NCBI RefSeq assembly: GCF_002502735.1
Contig: NZ_DAQC01000001.1
Location: 1,123,212-1,187,211, forward strand
Length of the DNA: 64,000 bases
Source of the DNA: Methanoregula sp. UBA64
GTDB lineage: Archaea; Halobacteriota; Methanomicrobia; Methanomicrobiales; Methanospirillaceae
Direction of reading: 5' to 3'
The position numbers and the translations under genes were made by a program. Below are positions 51,820 to 59,815 of this stretch, one piece after another. The notes beneath the pieces are model-generated. The model was given only the letters and a program-made list of their open reading frames with translations, was not told the origin of the DNA and did not search any database. The number at the start of each line of letters is the position of its first letter. Position 1 is the stretch's first letter.

Positions 51820-51897
51820 TTACCCGGGTACGCGATGGGATCATTTTCAGGACGCTCTTTTAGGGCCATAAGCCCTCGCGCAGGTATTCCCTTATTT

Positions 51898-53010
51898 TCA
51901 CCCCGGCACCGGCATCCCCGTTGCCTCCATCTCCCGCTCTATCTCCAAAATCACCGCAAGCTGCGCCTTTGTCGACGGCCCTTTTGGCACCGCCTTACAC
52001 CCCGTCGCCCTGCTCGTGGACTCCTCAAAGGTCCCGATCTCCCGTGCAAGGGCGATTACATCGGCCTTGTCAAACCCGATCAGCGGGCGGTACACGGGAA
52101 TCGTTGCCGCATCGGAGAGGACCACGAGGTTGTCGAGCGTCTGGCTTGCCACCTGCCCGAGCGACTCGCCGCTCACGATCCCCTTTGCCCCGGTCTCCTC
52201 GGCAACCTTCTCCGCAATCCGGTACATCCGGCGCTTGCAGAAGATACAGGTGTACTTCTCGTGGTGGCTCCTGACGAGTTCCTTCTTTGCCGCAGCAAGG
52301 TAGGAATCGTGGATCACCCGGAGCTGTATATCCGGCTGGTACTGGCGCAGCACCTCCACCACCCGTTCTGCCCGGGCAAGCACGGTCTCGTCAAGGAAGG
52401 TGTCGAGCGCAACAAAGACCGGGACGATCTTACAGCCCCGCTTCATCATCATATAGGCCGCTACGGGCGAATCGATCCCGCCCGAGACAAGCGCGACAAG
52501 GGTTCCCTCGACCCCGAGCGGCAGGCCGCCGGCGCCTTTTGTCACGATATCGTACAAGTAGCACTCGTCCTGCCGGATCTCGACATGGATCTCCACGTCG
52601 GGCGTGGCAAGGTTCACTTTCAGGTGCGGGAATGCCGCCCTCACCACGTCGCCAAGCTCGATAGCCTTGTCGTTCGAGGAGAAGTCGTGTTTTCCCACCC
52701 GCTTTATCTTCAGGGCAAAGGTCTTTGCCAGAGGAAGGCCGTGGGATCTGCCGTATTCGATCACGGCGGATTCAAGCGGGCAATCGCGGGGCACGTGCTC
52801 GACCTTCGAGAACGAGACGATCCCGAAAACGTGCCGGAGCTTCTCCGGATCGACCTCCCCGGTCAGCCAGATCCGGCCGCGTTCGCTTTTGATCTTTAAC
52901 GAGGGCATCGCCTGCCGGATGTTGTTCATCAGCGTCTGCTCCCAGCGCCGGCGCACCGGGTCTGATTTCAAGAAGATCTCCGCGTACCGGACCAGCCACT
53001 GTGTTGTCAT
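51898..53010 (-). CDS. thiI: tRNA 4-thiouridine synthase ThiI
   Basis: The 370-residue protein has an N-terminal ferredoxin-like region and THUMP domain (about 1-165) and a PP-loop (LVSGGIDSPVAAYMM, about 176). A cysteine pair in YTCIFCKRRM is the C-x2-C that archaeal ThiI proteins use in place of the bacterial rhodanese domain. The enzyme makes s4U8 in tRNA. It ends the tRNA-Cys-SepCysS-metY-metX-ThrRS-editing run, all on one strand. Confidence 0.94.
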   Translation of the reverse strand: MTTQWLVRYAEIFLKSDPVRRRWEQTLMNNIRQAMPSLKIKSERGRIWLTGEVDPEKLRHVFGIVSFSKVEHVPRDCPLESAVIEYGRSHGLPLAKTFALKIKRVGKHDFSSNDKAIELGDVVRAAFPHLKVNLATPDVEIHVEIRQDECYLYDIVTKGAGGLPLGVEGTLVALVSGGIDSPVAAYMMMKRGCKIVPVFVALDTFLDETVLARAERVVEVLRQYQPDIQLRVIHDSYLAAAKKELVRSHHEKYTCIFCKRRMYRIAEKVAEETGAKGIVSGESLGQVASQTLDNLVVLSDAATIPVYRPLIGFDKADVIALAREIGTFEESTSRATGCKAVPKGPSTKAQLAVILEIEREMEATGMPVPG

Positions 53011-53068
53011 GAAAAGGTCATCCCGTTATTGCCGCACGCATGCGGGGTTGTTCGTTGCGATATCCCCG

Positions 53069-53617
53069 TCAAGGTGTATTCCCGGCGAGCCCCGGGCATG
53101 TGCCGGCACAGGGGTTTTTCCCGGGACAGGCATGCTCCGCGTCCGCCTCCTTAAAGGGGTGGTGGCAGTACGGGCAGGTGAAGTCGCACTCCGTTCCCTC
53201 ATACGGGCAGATGGTCATCGAGAGATCGGCGAGCGGGTGGCCTTTCCCCCGGATCTCGAACTGCTTGTACCACCCGAACGGGGCACGTTTTACCTCGATT
53301 CTGCTCGCCGCAAGACCTGCTTCGAGCCCGTTGAGGATGGCAAGCGCCACATCGGGGGAACCGAGCGTGCTCGTCAGGTGGGCGTACGGGTAGATGAGGG
53401 CACGGACGGCGCCGAGTTTTTGTAACCGCACAAGAACGCTCTCGGTTGCGCTCGCAATCACGCGGCAGGGGTTCTTCTCGTCGAGTTTTTCCACGCAGCA
53501 GAAGAGAACAACGCATTCCTCCATACTGTCCTCGCGGACTGCGATCTCCTCGGCGAGCTTTGTCTTCTTTGTGGCCCGGTACCACATCCGGTCAGCGTGG
53601 ATGGAGAGGATCCTCAT
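53069..53617 (-). CDS. Free-standing threonyl-tRNA synthetase editing-domain protein with Cys-rich tail
   Basis: The 182-residue protein starts MRILSIHADRMWYR and matches the archaeal ThrRS N-terminal editing domain through to RGKGHPLADLS (about 1-135). In that domain the KGHPLAELS-type motif and the YPYAHLTS segment hydrolyse Ser-tRNA-Thr. No catalytic or anticodon domain follows. Instead there is a tail with up to eight cysteines (CPYEGTECDFTCPYCHHPF ... CAGTC), probably a zinc site. It overlaps metX by 4 bp inside the cysteine operon. Its substrate there is unknown. Confidence 0.8.
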   Translation of the reverse strand: MRILSIHADRMWYRATKKTKLAEEIAVREDSMEECVVLFCCVEKLDEKNPCRVIASATESVLVRLQKLGAVRALIYPYAHLTSTLGSPDVALAILNGLEAGLAASRIEVKRAPFGWYKQFEIRGKGHPLADLSMTICPYEGTECDFTCPYCHHPFKEADAEHACPGKNPCAGTCPGLAGNTP

Positions 53618-55089
53618 GGGGACTGCCGCCCCACCAGCGTGCTGATCGACTCGCTCGTGACAAGGCCGGTCACGCGGTTTTCGCCGTCCACAACGGGAAG
53701 TGCGGAGATCGCGTGCTCTTCCATCTTGCGGGCCGCAGCATCGACCGTCTCGTCCCCGGTCACGGTCACCACGTCCCGGCTCATGATCTCGTCGAGCCAG
53801 AGGAAGTTCGAGGCCACCGCCTTTGCAATGTCCCACGAGGTAACGATCCCGGCAAGCTTTCCCTGTGCGGAGAGGACCGGCAGGTGGTTGACCCCGTAGC
53901 GGACCATCCTCCGCGCCGCTACCGCAATCGTGGTCCCTTCCTCGATGCACTGGACATCCCGGATCATCACGTCCCGGACCAGGGTGTGCGACAAAAACCG
54001 GGTGATGAGATACGAGAGCTGCCCGGATTCGAGGAGGAACGCATCGTGGCCGAAGTTGGAACGGATCTCCGAGTACTGCACCTCGCGCCCGTTTGCCGCA
54101 AGGGCCGCAGCGATCTCCTCCGACTGGTACGGGGGATAGAGCCAGTCCGACGATACCGAGACCACGAGGTACGATGCCTGTGCCGGGGCAAGGCCGGCGG
54201 CAAGCGATCCCCCGGTGGTGAGGTCGAAGTAATCGAGGGCTTTGGTGATGTACAGGTAGGAGTTCGCGTCGAACCTTTTGGTGAACGTGTCGCCCTGGTG
54301 GTGGAGGTAGCTCTCCACGGCAAACTCGGTAGAGAAGTCAAAGCCGACCTTCTCCTTTCCCTGCAGGGCCCGCCCGAACTTCGCGTGCATCGATTCGTCG
54401 GAGAGGTAGGTGATGTGGCCTACCATCCGGGCGAGCGCCAGGCCGTGGGCCGGCGGCTTCTTCCCGTAATAGTCCCCGTTGTTCCAGTCCGGGTCCGAGA
54501 GGATCGCCTTTCGTCCCACCTCGTTGAACGCTATCTGCTGGGGAGTCGAGTAGCCGGTTGCCGCGATCACGATCGCCTTTTTGACCGCAGCGGGATACGA
54601 GACGGTCCACTGGAGCGCCTGCATGCCGCCCATCGAGCCGCCGGCAACCGCATAGAGTGTGGTAATGCCGAGCGATTCGAGAAGGAGTTTCTGGGCATGG
54701 ACCATGTCGGGGATGGTGATCACGGGAAACGCAGCGCCGTAGGGCTTGTTGGTTGTGGGGTTAACAGAAGAAGGGCCGGTCGAGCCCTTACATCCGCCGA
54801 CGACATTGCTGCATATCACATAATACCGGTCCGTGTCAAATGCCCGGCCCGGCCCGATCACCGCATCCCACCAGCCGGGTTTTGCATCCCCTTCGTGGGT
54901 TCCTGCGGCATGGGCATCGCCCGAGAGGGCGTGGCAGATGAGGATCGCGTTGCTCTTCTCCCGGTTGAGCTTCCCGTAGGTCTCGTACGCTACGGTGATG
55001 CCGGGAAGGACCGCTCCGCTCTCGAGGGTGAACGGACCGGGGAGGTCCGCATGTTCCGTTGTTACAATCCCCGGGGAGCTGCCGTGCAT
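53614..55089 (-). CDS. metX: Homoserine O-acetyltransferase with C-terminal CBS domains
   Basis: The protein is 491 residues from MHGSSPGIVTTEH. The alpha/beta-hydrolase part (about 1-365) has the nucleophile in AGGSMGGMQALQW, an Asp in VSSDWLYPP and His in FGHDAFLLE. Two CBS domains follow (about 375-490; VMIRDVQCIEEG and IMSRDVVTVTGDE). The enzyme acetylates homoserine for MetY. The CBS pair may bind SAM or nucleotides and regulate it. It lies 10 bp downstream of metY. Confidence 0.93.
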   Translation of the reverse strand: MHGSSPGIVTTEHADLPGPFTLESGAVLPGITVAYETYGKLNREKSNAILICHALSGDAHAAGTHEGDAKPGWWDAVIGPGRAFDTDRYYVICSNVVGGCKGSTGPSSVNPTTNKPYGAAFPVITIPDMVHAQKLLLESLGITTLYAVAGGSMGGMQALQWTVSYPAAVKKAIVIAATGYSTPQQIAFNEVGRKAILSDPDWNNGDYYGKKPPAHGLALARMVGHITYLSDESMHAKFGRALQGKEKVGFDFSTEFAVESYLHHQGDTFTKRFDANSYLYITKALDYFDLTTGGSLAAGLAPAQASYLVVSVSSDWLYPPYQSEEIAAALAANGREVQYSEIRSNFGHDAFLLESGQLSYLITRFLSHTLVRDVMIRDVQCIEEGTTIAVAARRMVRYGVNHLPVLSAQGKLAGIVTSWDIAKAVASNFLWLDEIMSRDVVTVTGDETVDAAARKMEEHAISALPVVDGENRVTGLVTSESISTLVGRQSP

Positions 55090-55099
55090 GAGTGTCGCC

Positions 55100-56395
55100 T
55101 TATACGTTGTCGAGGGCCTGCCTGAGGTCGTCGACGAGATCTTCGATATCTTCGGTCCCGATCGAGAGCCGGACAAAGTCCCGGGTGACCCCGGTCTTTG
55201 CCTGCTCTTCGGGGGTGAGCTGCTGGTGGGTGGTGCTTGCCGGGTGGATCACGAGGCTTTTGGAATCCCCGATGTTTGCGAGGTTGCTGAAGAGCTTGAG
55301 CGAGTCGATGAACTTCCTGCTCGCCGCTTCCCCTCCTTTGATCCCGACACCGACGAGCGGCCCGAAACCCCCTTTGAGGTACTTCTTTGTCTGCGCATGG
55401 TACGGGTTATCCGGGAGGCCCGGGTAGTTGACCCAGGCAACCTTCGGGTGGCTTTTGAGGTACTGTGCCACCGCGAGCGCGTTCTCCGAGTGCCGGGGCA
55501 CCCGGAGGTGGAGGGTCTCAAGGCCGATCAGAAACAGCCATGCATTGAACGGGCTTAAGACCGCGCCGGTATCCCTCATGAGCGAGACCCGGATCTTAAA
55601 GACAAACGCAACGTTCCCGAGACCCGGGAAGTTCCCGAACGCATCCCAGTACACGAGACCGTGGTAGCCCGGGTCGGGCTCGGTAAACTCGGGGAACCTG
55701 CCGTTGTTCCAGGCAAACTTCCCGGAGTCAACGATAACGCCCCCGAGCGAGTTGCCGTGGCCGCCGATGTACTTGGTTGCCGAGTGGACAACGATATCGA
55801 CGCCGTAGTCGATGGGCCGGACAAGACCGACGCCGGTGGTGTTGTCGACAATGAACGGGATGCCGTTTTCGTGGGCGATCTTCGCAATCGCCTCGAAGTC
55901 AGGGGTGTCGAGTTTCGGGTTCCCGACGGTCTCGGCATAGATGGCCCGGGTCTTCTCGTTGATGGCTTTTCGGAACTCTTCGGGCTTCTGCGAGTCCACG
56001 AAGACCACATGGCGCCCGAACTTGGGGAGCGTGTAGTGGAAGAACTCGTACGTGCCGCCGTACAGGTTGTCTGCCGATACGATCTCGTCCCCGGGCCGGG
56101 TGATGTTGAGGATCGCGTACGTGATCGCGGCAGCGCCCGAGGCCGTGGCAATGGCCCCGGTCCCTCCTTCGATGGCCGCGATGCGCTTCTCGAACACATC
56201 GGTTGTCGGGTTCATGAGCCGGGTGTAGATGTTCCCGAGTTCCTTTAAGCCAAAGAGGTTCTCGGCGTGCTCGGTATTCTTAAAGACGTACGATGTGGTC
56301 TGGTAGAGCGGGACGGTGCGGGACCCGGTGGTCGGGTCCGGTACCTGTCCGGCGTGGAGGGCGGTCGTGCCCAGCCTGAACTGCTTCTCGGTCAT
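55100..56395 (-). CDS. metY: O-acetylhomoserine sulfhydrylase (Cys/Met metabolism PLP enzyme)
   Basis: The 431-residue PLP enzyme has VHSATKYIGGHGNSLGG around the cofactor lysine and the family's YTRLMNPTTDVFEKRIA and VDNTTGVGLVRPIDYG. It takes sulfide and O-acetylhomoserine to homocysteine; some members also act on O-acetylserine. Its acetylated substrate is made by the next gene, metX. It lies 42 bp after SepCysS. Confidence 0.93.
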   Translation of the reverse strand: MTEKQFRLGTTALHAGQVPDPTTGSRTVPLYQTTSYVFKNTEHAENLFGLKELGNIYTRLMNPTTDVFEKRIAAIEGGTGAIATASGAAAITYAILNITRPGDEIVSADNLYGGTYEFFHYTLPKFGRHVVFVDSQKPEEFRKAINEKTRAIYAETVGNPKLDTPDFEAIAKIAHENGIPFIVDNTTGVGLVRPIDYGVDIVVHSATKYIGGHGNSLGGVIVDSGKFAWNNGRFPEFTEPDPGYHGLVYWDAFGNFPGLGNVAFVFKIRVSLMRDTGAVLSPFNAWLFLIGLETLHLRVPRHSENALAVAQYLKSHPKVAWVNYPGLPDNPYHAQTKKYLKGGFGPLVGVGIKGGEAASRKFIDSLKLFSNLANIGDSKSLVIHPASTTHQQLTPEEQAKTGVTRDFVRLSIGTEDIEDLVDDLRQALDNV

Positions 56396-56437
56396 GGATC
56401 TTCCTCGGTTGCGTCCTGATAGTGTGGGGGGTTTTCT

Positions 56438-57817
56438 TTAGTTTCCGGCGGCGTTCTTCTCCACCGGGATCTCGTATTTTTCTGCGATTTCGGTAAACGA
56501 GTCCGCAAGATAGCGGATCTTCTCCCACGAGAGGCCGTAGGTGTTGAGTTTCCAGGTGCGGGTTGCACCGGCAAACTCGCCCACGATCCCGCGTTTCGTG
56601 AGTTCGTCGGAGAGGTAGAACCCCCGGCGCTTGTGGGTCTGTGCCACGACATCGAAACTCCCGGTCGTGTCGACCTTCGTGAGCGAGTGCTTCCGCGGGT
56701 ACTCGGAGAGTACCTTGGTGCCGTTGATCCGGAGCAGGGCGTCGATGAAGTAGTTGGACTTCTTGACCTCCTCGTCCCAGTGGAGCACCCGTTCCTTTAC
56801 CTGCGGGAACGATGCCATCATGGAGAGCAGGGTCCCGCCCATCAGCGTGCACCCGAGCATCTCCACCTCCTTTATCCCGAACTTTCGTTTCGTGAGATCG
56901 CCGACCATTCCCGTGGTCCGGAGGGCCTTTGGCGCAAAGTCGTCGTTTATCGCAAGGACTCCTGACGGCGCCACCGAAGCCATGCTCTTGTGGCCCGAAC
57001 CGACCACGAAGTCCGCCCCGATCTTCTTCCCGTCGACCGGCTGGACCCCGACCGTGTAGGCTCCGTTATACATGAAGGGGATGCCGTACTGGTGGGCGAC
57101 TTTTCCTATCCCGGTAATCTCGTGCTCGTTTGCATACTGGTAATCGAAATGGTCGATCATCACAAGCACCGGGAGCTTCCCCGTTTCCGCTTTCACGTCC
57201 TCGATTTTTTGTGCGGTCGCCTCGGCGGTCACGATATGCTGATCGGTTATCGGGATCTCTTTTACCACCCCGCCGGCGTTTTCCACCGCAAGGAACTCGG
57301 TGTAATGGGCGAGCGCCGAGACGATGACCGTGTCGCCCTTGTCCACGAGCGTGTTGGTCACGGCCTGGAACCCGCGCCGGGCGCCGGGCACGACCCGGGC
57401 CTGGTCCATGTTGAGCCATTGTGCGAGATCGGCGTGGAAATCGGCGATCCCGGGCCGGCTGATCTTGTCGAGCCGGAACGGTTTGCGGCAGAAGTCGCAG
57501 GTGGAATACCCGTCGCCGTACGAGATGAGTGCCTTTCTCGCCTCGGTGGTCAGCCGTCCTGCTGCCTGGATGGGCTGGATGTTGATGAACTCCTCCTCAC
57601 GGGAACGGACATCCAGCGTGCCGGCTATCTTTGTCACTTTGGGAGTCCCGGTGCCTGCCTCAAGATCGGCAATGATGCCCTTGAGGTCCTGGATCTTCTG
57701 CCGGAATGCAGCCTCCTGTTCGGCCGAGAGGCCGGTGGGGAGGGCGTCCCGGAAGATCCCCCGGATCTCCTCGAGTTCAAAGAGTGCCTCGAATGTTTTC
57801 TGCGTTCTGATACTCAT
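56438..57817 (-). CDS. pscS: Sep-tRNA:Cys-tRNA synthase (SepCysS)
   Basis: The 459-residue PLP enzyme converts phosphoseryl-tRNA-Cys to Cys-tRNA-Cys. The persulfide cysteines are in STCDFCRKPF (Cys107, Cys110) and EMLGCTLMGG. The PLP lysine is in VVGSGHKSMASVAPSG. Numbering relative to the M. jannaschii pair recalled as C64/C67 implies about 43 extra N-terminal residues. That extra region (about 1-75 before the core) is helical and charged. The RBS GGTGA starts 4 nt after the upstream tRNA-Cys gene, and the ATG 13 nt after it. SepRS is not in the window. Confidence 0.93.
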   Translation of the reverse strand: MSIRTQKTFEALFELEEIRGIFRDALPTGLSAEQEAAFRQKIQDLKGIIADLEAGTGTPKVTKIAGTLDVRSREEEFINIQPIQAAGRLTTEARKALISYGDGYSTCDFCRKPFRLDKISRPGIADFHADLAQWLNMDQARVVPGARRGFQAVTNTLVDKGDTVIVSALAHYTEFLAVENAGGVVKEIPITDQHIVTAEATAQKIEDVKAETGKLPVLVMIDHFDYQYANEHEITGIGKVAHQYGIPFMYNGAYTVGVQPVDGKKIGADFVVGSGHKSMASVAPSGVLAINDDFAPKALRTTGMVGDLTKRKFGIKEVEMLGCTLMGGTLLSMMASFPQVKERVLHWDEEVKKSNYFIDALLRINGTKVLSEYPRKHSLTKVDTTGSFDVVAQTHKRRGFYLSDELTKRGIVGEFAGATRTWKLNTYGLSWEKIRYLADSFTEIAEKYEIPVEKNAAGN

Positions 57818-57830
57818 GGTTTCACCAGAG

Positions 57831-57901
57831 AGCCAGGACCCGGAATCGAACCGGGATATACTGATCTGCAGTCAGCCGCGTAGCCTTTCCGCCATCCTGG
57901 C
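57831..57901 (-). tRNA. tRNA-Cys (anticodon GCA), copy 1
   Basis: Acceptor GCCAGGA pairs with TCCTGGC and is followed by discriminator U, the universal tRNA-Cys identity base. The anticodon arm carries CTGCAGA, with GCA at the anticodon. The T arm is CCCGG-TTCGATT-CCGGG. It lies 13 nt before SepCysS, with two operators between its promoter and its 5' end. Confidence 0.95.
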
Positions 57902-57911
57902 CTGGGAGGAG

Positions 57912-57925
57912 TTCACGATTGTGAA
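57912..57925. promoter_or_regulatory. Palindromic operator, tRNA-Cys/SepCysS locus, site 1
   Basis: TTCACGATTGTGAA matches the iscS-regulator palindrome except for one central base. It lies 10 nt before the tRNA 5' end, where it would block initiation. Confidence 0.72.
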
Positions 57926-57939
57926 TCCTACCATATTAG

Positions 57940-57953
57940 ATAACAATCGTGAA
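57940..57953. promoter_or_regulatory. Palindromic operator, tRNA-Cys/SepCysS locus, site 2
   Basis: ATAACAATCGTGAA is spaced 28 bp from site 1, as in the iscS locus (27 bp). It abuts a TATA-like ATAAATATTC on the minus strand (57953-57962). Confidence 0.65.
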
Positions 57954-58202
57954 TATTTATAGATTTTCCAACCGGCAGGATTTACCTGATCCCGGTTTAC
58001 GACGGCATATACCATTTTCCCCGGCTTTTTAGTATGATGATGGGAGATATTATGTGCGCATATTAAATGCCTGCCAGTAATGAAGATACTGGTATTTCCG
58101 GGTAATATAATTATTGCCGGAATACCGGGGCGGGCCCGCGGCATCCAAAAAAGAGAGATGAGAGAGAGACTGCACGGGAAAAACGAGAGGAAGAGAGCGG
58201 TA
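57954..58202. other. Intergenic region between SepCysS operon promoter and DUF2099
   Basis: About 250 bp downstream of the DUF2099 gene and upstream of tRNA-Cys copy 1. Apart from the TATA-like element at 57953-57962 I see no gene. A purine-rich AGAGAGAG stretch occurs at 58150-58167. Confidence 0.4.
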
Positions 58203-59057
58203 TCAGACAAGCGGTTCCGGCTGCTGTTCGTTCAGTGCCGGGAGCCGGGTGGTCTTAAAGAGTACCGGGGCATCGCTCTGCCGGATCTTTTCCACGATCA
58301 GATCCTTACCGTTCTTTGTCATGGCAAAGACCGGGACGGATACACCCGCCTGGAGGAGGGCCTTTTTCCCGGCAATCTCCCGGACCGGGCCGGAGGCGCA
58401 GGCAGTGACAATATCGGCCGAGGACACCAGCATCTCTGCTTCGCTGCCGCTGAGTCCGGTTGTATGGACTGCAAATATCAGCACATCCGGGTATTGTTCA
58501 CGGATCTTCTTTGCCTCCTTTGGGAGGGCGACGGTGACCGCGATTCTGGTAAAGCCCCGGTGGCAGGCCTCTGCCACACCGGCGGCCTGGTCGAGGGATG
58601 CACCGGTTTTATCGGGAACGATCCCCCCGTTCTCCTCGATCCTGCGAATGACCTCCGGGTAGGGCACGGTTTTAACGAGGCCCGACATCCTTCCCCCGAT
58701 TCCCTGGACAAGTACCGGGTTCGTTGCCACAAGGGTTCCTGCGCCATCCGAGGCAAGGACAACCGCGTCGAGAATGCCGGCAGAAAGTCCGAAACTGAGG
58801 ATCTCCGAGGCGCCAAACCCGACAAACGGCCGGGCATCGGTCACCTGGCGCCGGGGAGTACACATGCCCCAGGTTCTGATCCGGTTCTCGATGTTTGCCT
58901 TTACCGACGCTTTGTCCAGGACAGAGACGGGATATGCCATCTTCTGTGCAAGCGGGCACGAGGCAATTCTTGCGTCCCCTACTTCCACCACGGTACCGTT
59001 GCGGATAACCACCCGGCACCTGCCGATGGCTTCCAGGATGTGTTCGTCATCTGCCAT
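58203..59057 (-). CDS. Methanogenesis marker protein 8 (DUF2099)
   Basis: The 284-residue protein matches DUF2099, found in methanogens: N-terminal CRVVIRNGTVVEVGDARIASCPLAQKM, TPRRQVTDARPFVGFGASE, LVQGIGGRMSGLVKTVPYPEVI and SSADIVTACASGPVREIAG. Its function is not settled here. It lies between tRNA-Cys copy 2 and the SepCysS operon and near comDE and cysteate synthase. A link to coenzyme M or sulfur metabolism is inferred from this position. Confidence 0.78.
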   Translation of the reverse strand: MADDEHILEAIGRCRVVIRNGTVVEVGDARIASCPLAQKMAYPVSVLDKASVKANIENRIRTWGMCTPRRQVTDARPFVGFGASEILSFGLSAGILDAVVLASDGAGTLVATNPVLVQGIGGRMSGLVKTVPYPEVIRRIEENGGIVPDKTGASLDQAAGVAEACHRGFTRIAVTVALPKEAKKIREQYPDVLIFAVHTTGLSGSEAEMLVSSADIVTACASGPVREIAGKKALLQAGVSVPVFAMTKNGKDLIVEKIRQSDAPVLFKTTRLPALNEQQPEPLV

Positions 59058-59267
59058 AGAGCATCCTCCCGTACCAGTAATGGGAACGGGTTGTATCTTA
59101 TCCCTATCTTTGGGGGGTAAAAACGGGGCGGGCCGGGAAAGACCGACCGGAGATGAGGTGACGTGCCCGTCGTACAGGATCTCTTCAGGGGATCATGAGC
59201 GGTGCCGGCAGAAGGCAGGGAAAAACGGTCCCGGGAAACAAAGGAACCATGAGAAACCGGGAAAAAG

Positions 59268-59338
59268 AGCCAGGACCCGGAATTGAACCGGGATATACTG
59301 ATCTGCAGTCAGCCGCGTAGCCTTTCCGCCATCCTGGC
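59268..59338 (-). tRNA. tRNA-Cys (anticodon GCA), copy 2
   Basis: The sequence is identical to copy 1 except in the T loop (TTCAATT instead of TTCGATT). Acceptor, GCA anticodon and discriminator U are the same. It has its own operator and TATA-like TTTAAATA region (59388-59397) and lies 210 bp before the DUF2099 gene. Confidence 0.95.
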
Positions 59339-59349
59339 CTGCGTCGTTC

Positions 59350-59363
59350 TTCACAATTGTGAT
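59350..59363. promoter_or_regulatory. Palindromic operator, tRNA-Cys copy 2
   Basis: TTCACAATTGTGAT differs from the perfect palindrome at one base. It lies 11 nt before the tRNA 5' end and downstream of a TATA-like CTTAAATAAT, again in a position to block initiation. Confidence 0.72.
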
Positions 59364-59507
59364 TTGACATACTAATCTAGGCCGGGGTATTATTTAAGGG
59401 CCGGTTTTCCGGCAAGAGTTGCCTGATCCTGATCTGGTCGGCAGGACTGGCGGAGGGTACCGTACAGGGGAGGTAATTGTGAAAAGAACAAGGAAAATGA
59501 GGGGGTG

Positions 59508-59789
59508 TCAGGAAGCCGGGACCGGTTCCTGTTCTGCGGGAGCAAGCCGGTACAGGCTCTGGCGTGCATCCGCAACAGAGAGATACTCGGCAAGCACGTT
59601 CTCCGCCTTTAACCGGGAGAGCGCATAGCGCACGGTGCGTTCCGGGAGATAAGACTCACGGATGATCTCCTTCTGGGTCATCTGGCGGTTTGCCCTGATG
59701 ATGGTATACACCAGTTTTGCCGATGGCGGCAGGTGCCCGAGTCTCTGTACCTGTTCATGGATGCCGGTATTCACAGCAAAGACGATCAC
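59508..59789 (-). CDS. Small winged-helix regulator
   Basis: The 93-residue protein starts at GTG 59789. It is a winged-helix of TrmB/MarR look: LPPSAKLVYTIIRANRQMTQKEIIRESYLPERTVRYALSRLKAENVL (about 20-66). No ligand domain is present. The same palindromic operator lies 27 nt upstream of the GTG, so it is probably under the cysteine regulator or regulates these sites itself. Confidence 0.7.
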   Translation of the reverse strand: MIVFAVNTGIHEQVQRLGHLPPSAKLVYTIIRANRQMTQKEIIRESYLPERTVRYALSRLKAENVLAEYLSVADARQSLYRLAPAEQEPVPAS

Positions 59790-59815
59790 TCATGGTTGAC
59801 CACACCACAGGTATG

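Larger units (their letters stand above)
51317..51897. other. Repeat-bearing intergenic region between thiI and the 50.8-kb gene
   Basis: This gap of about 580 bp has no credible gene. It contains two full copies and one half copy of a GACCCCCC palindromic element, a 14-bp perfect palindrome and a CGGCA/TGCCG hairpin (51456-51470) around T5. It must also hold the promoter of the gene ending at 50813 and the end of the thiI transcript. Confidence 0.55.
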
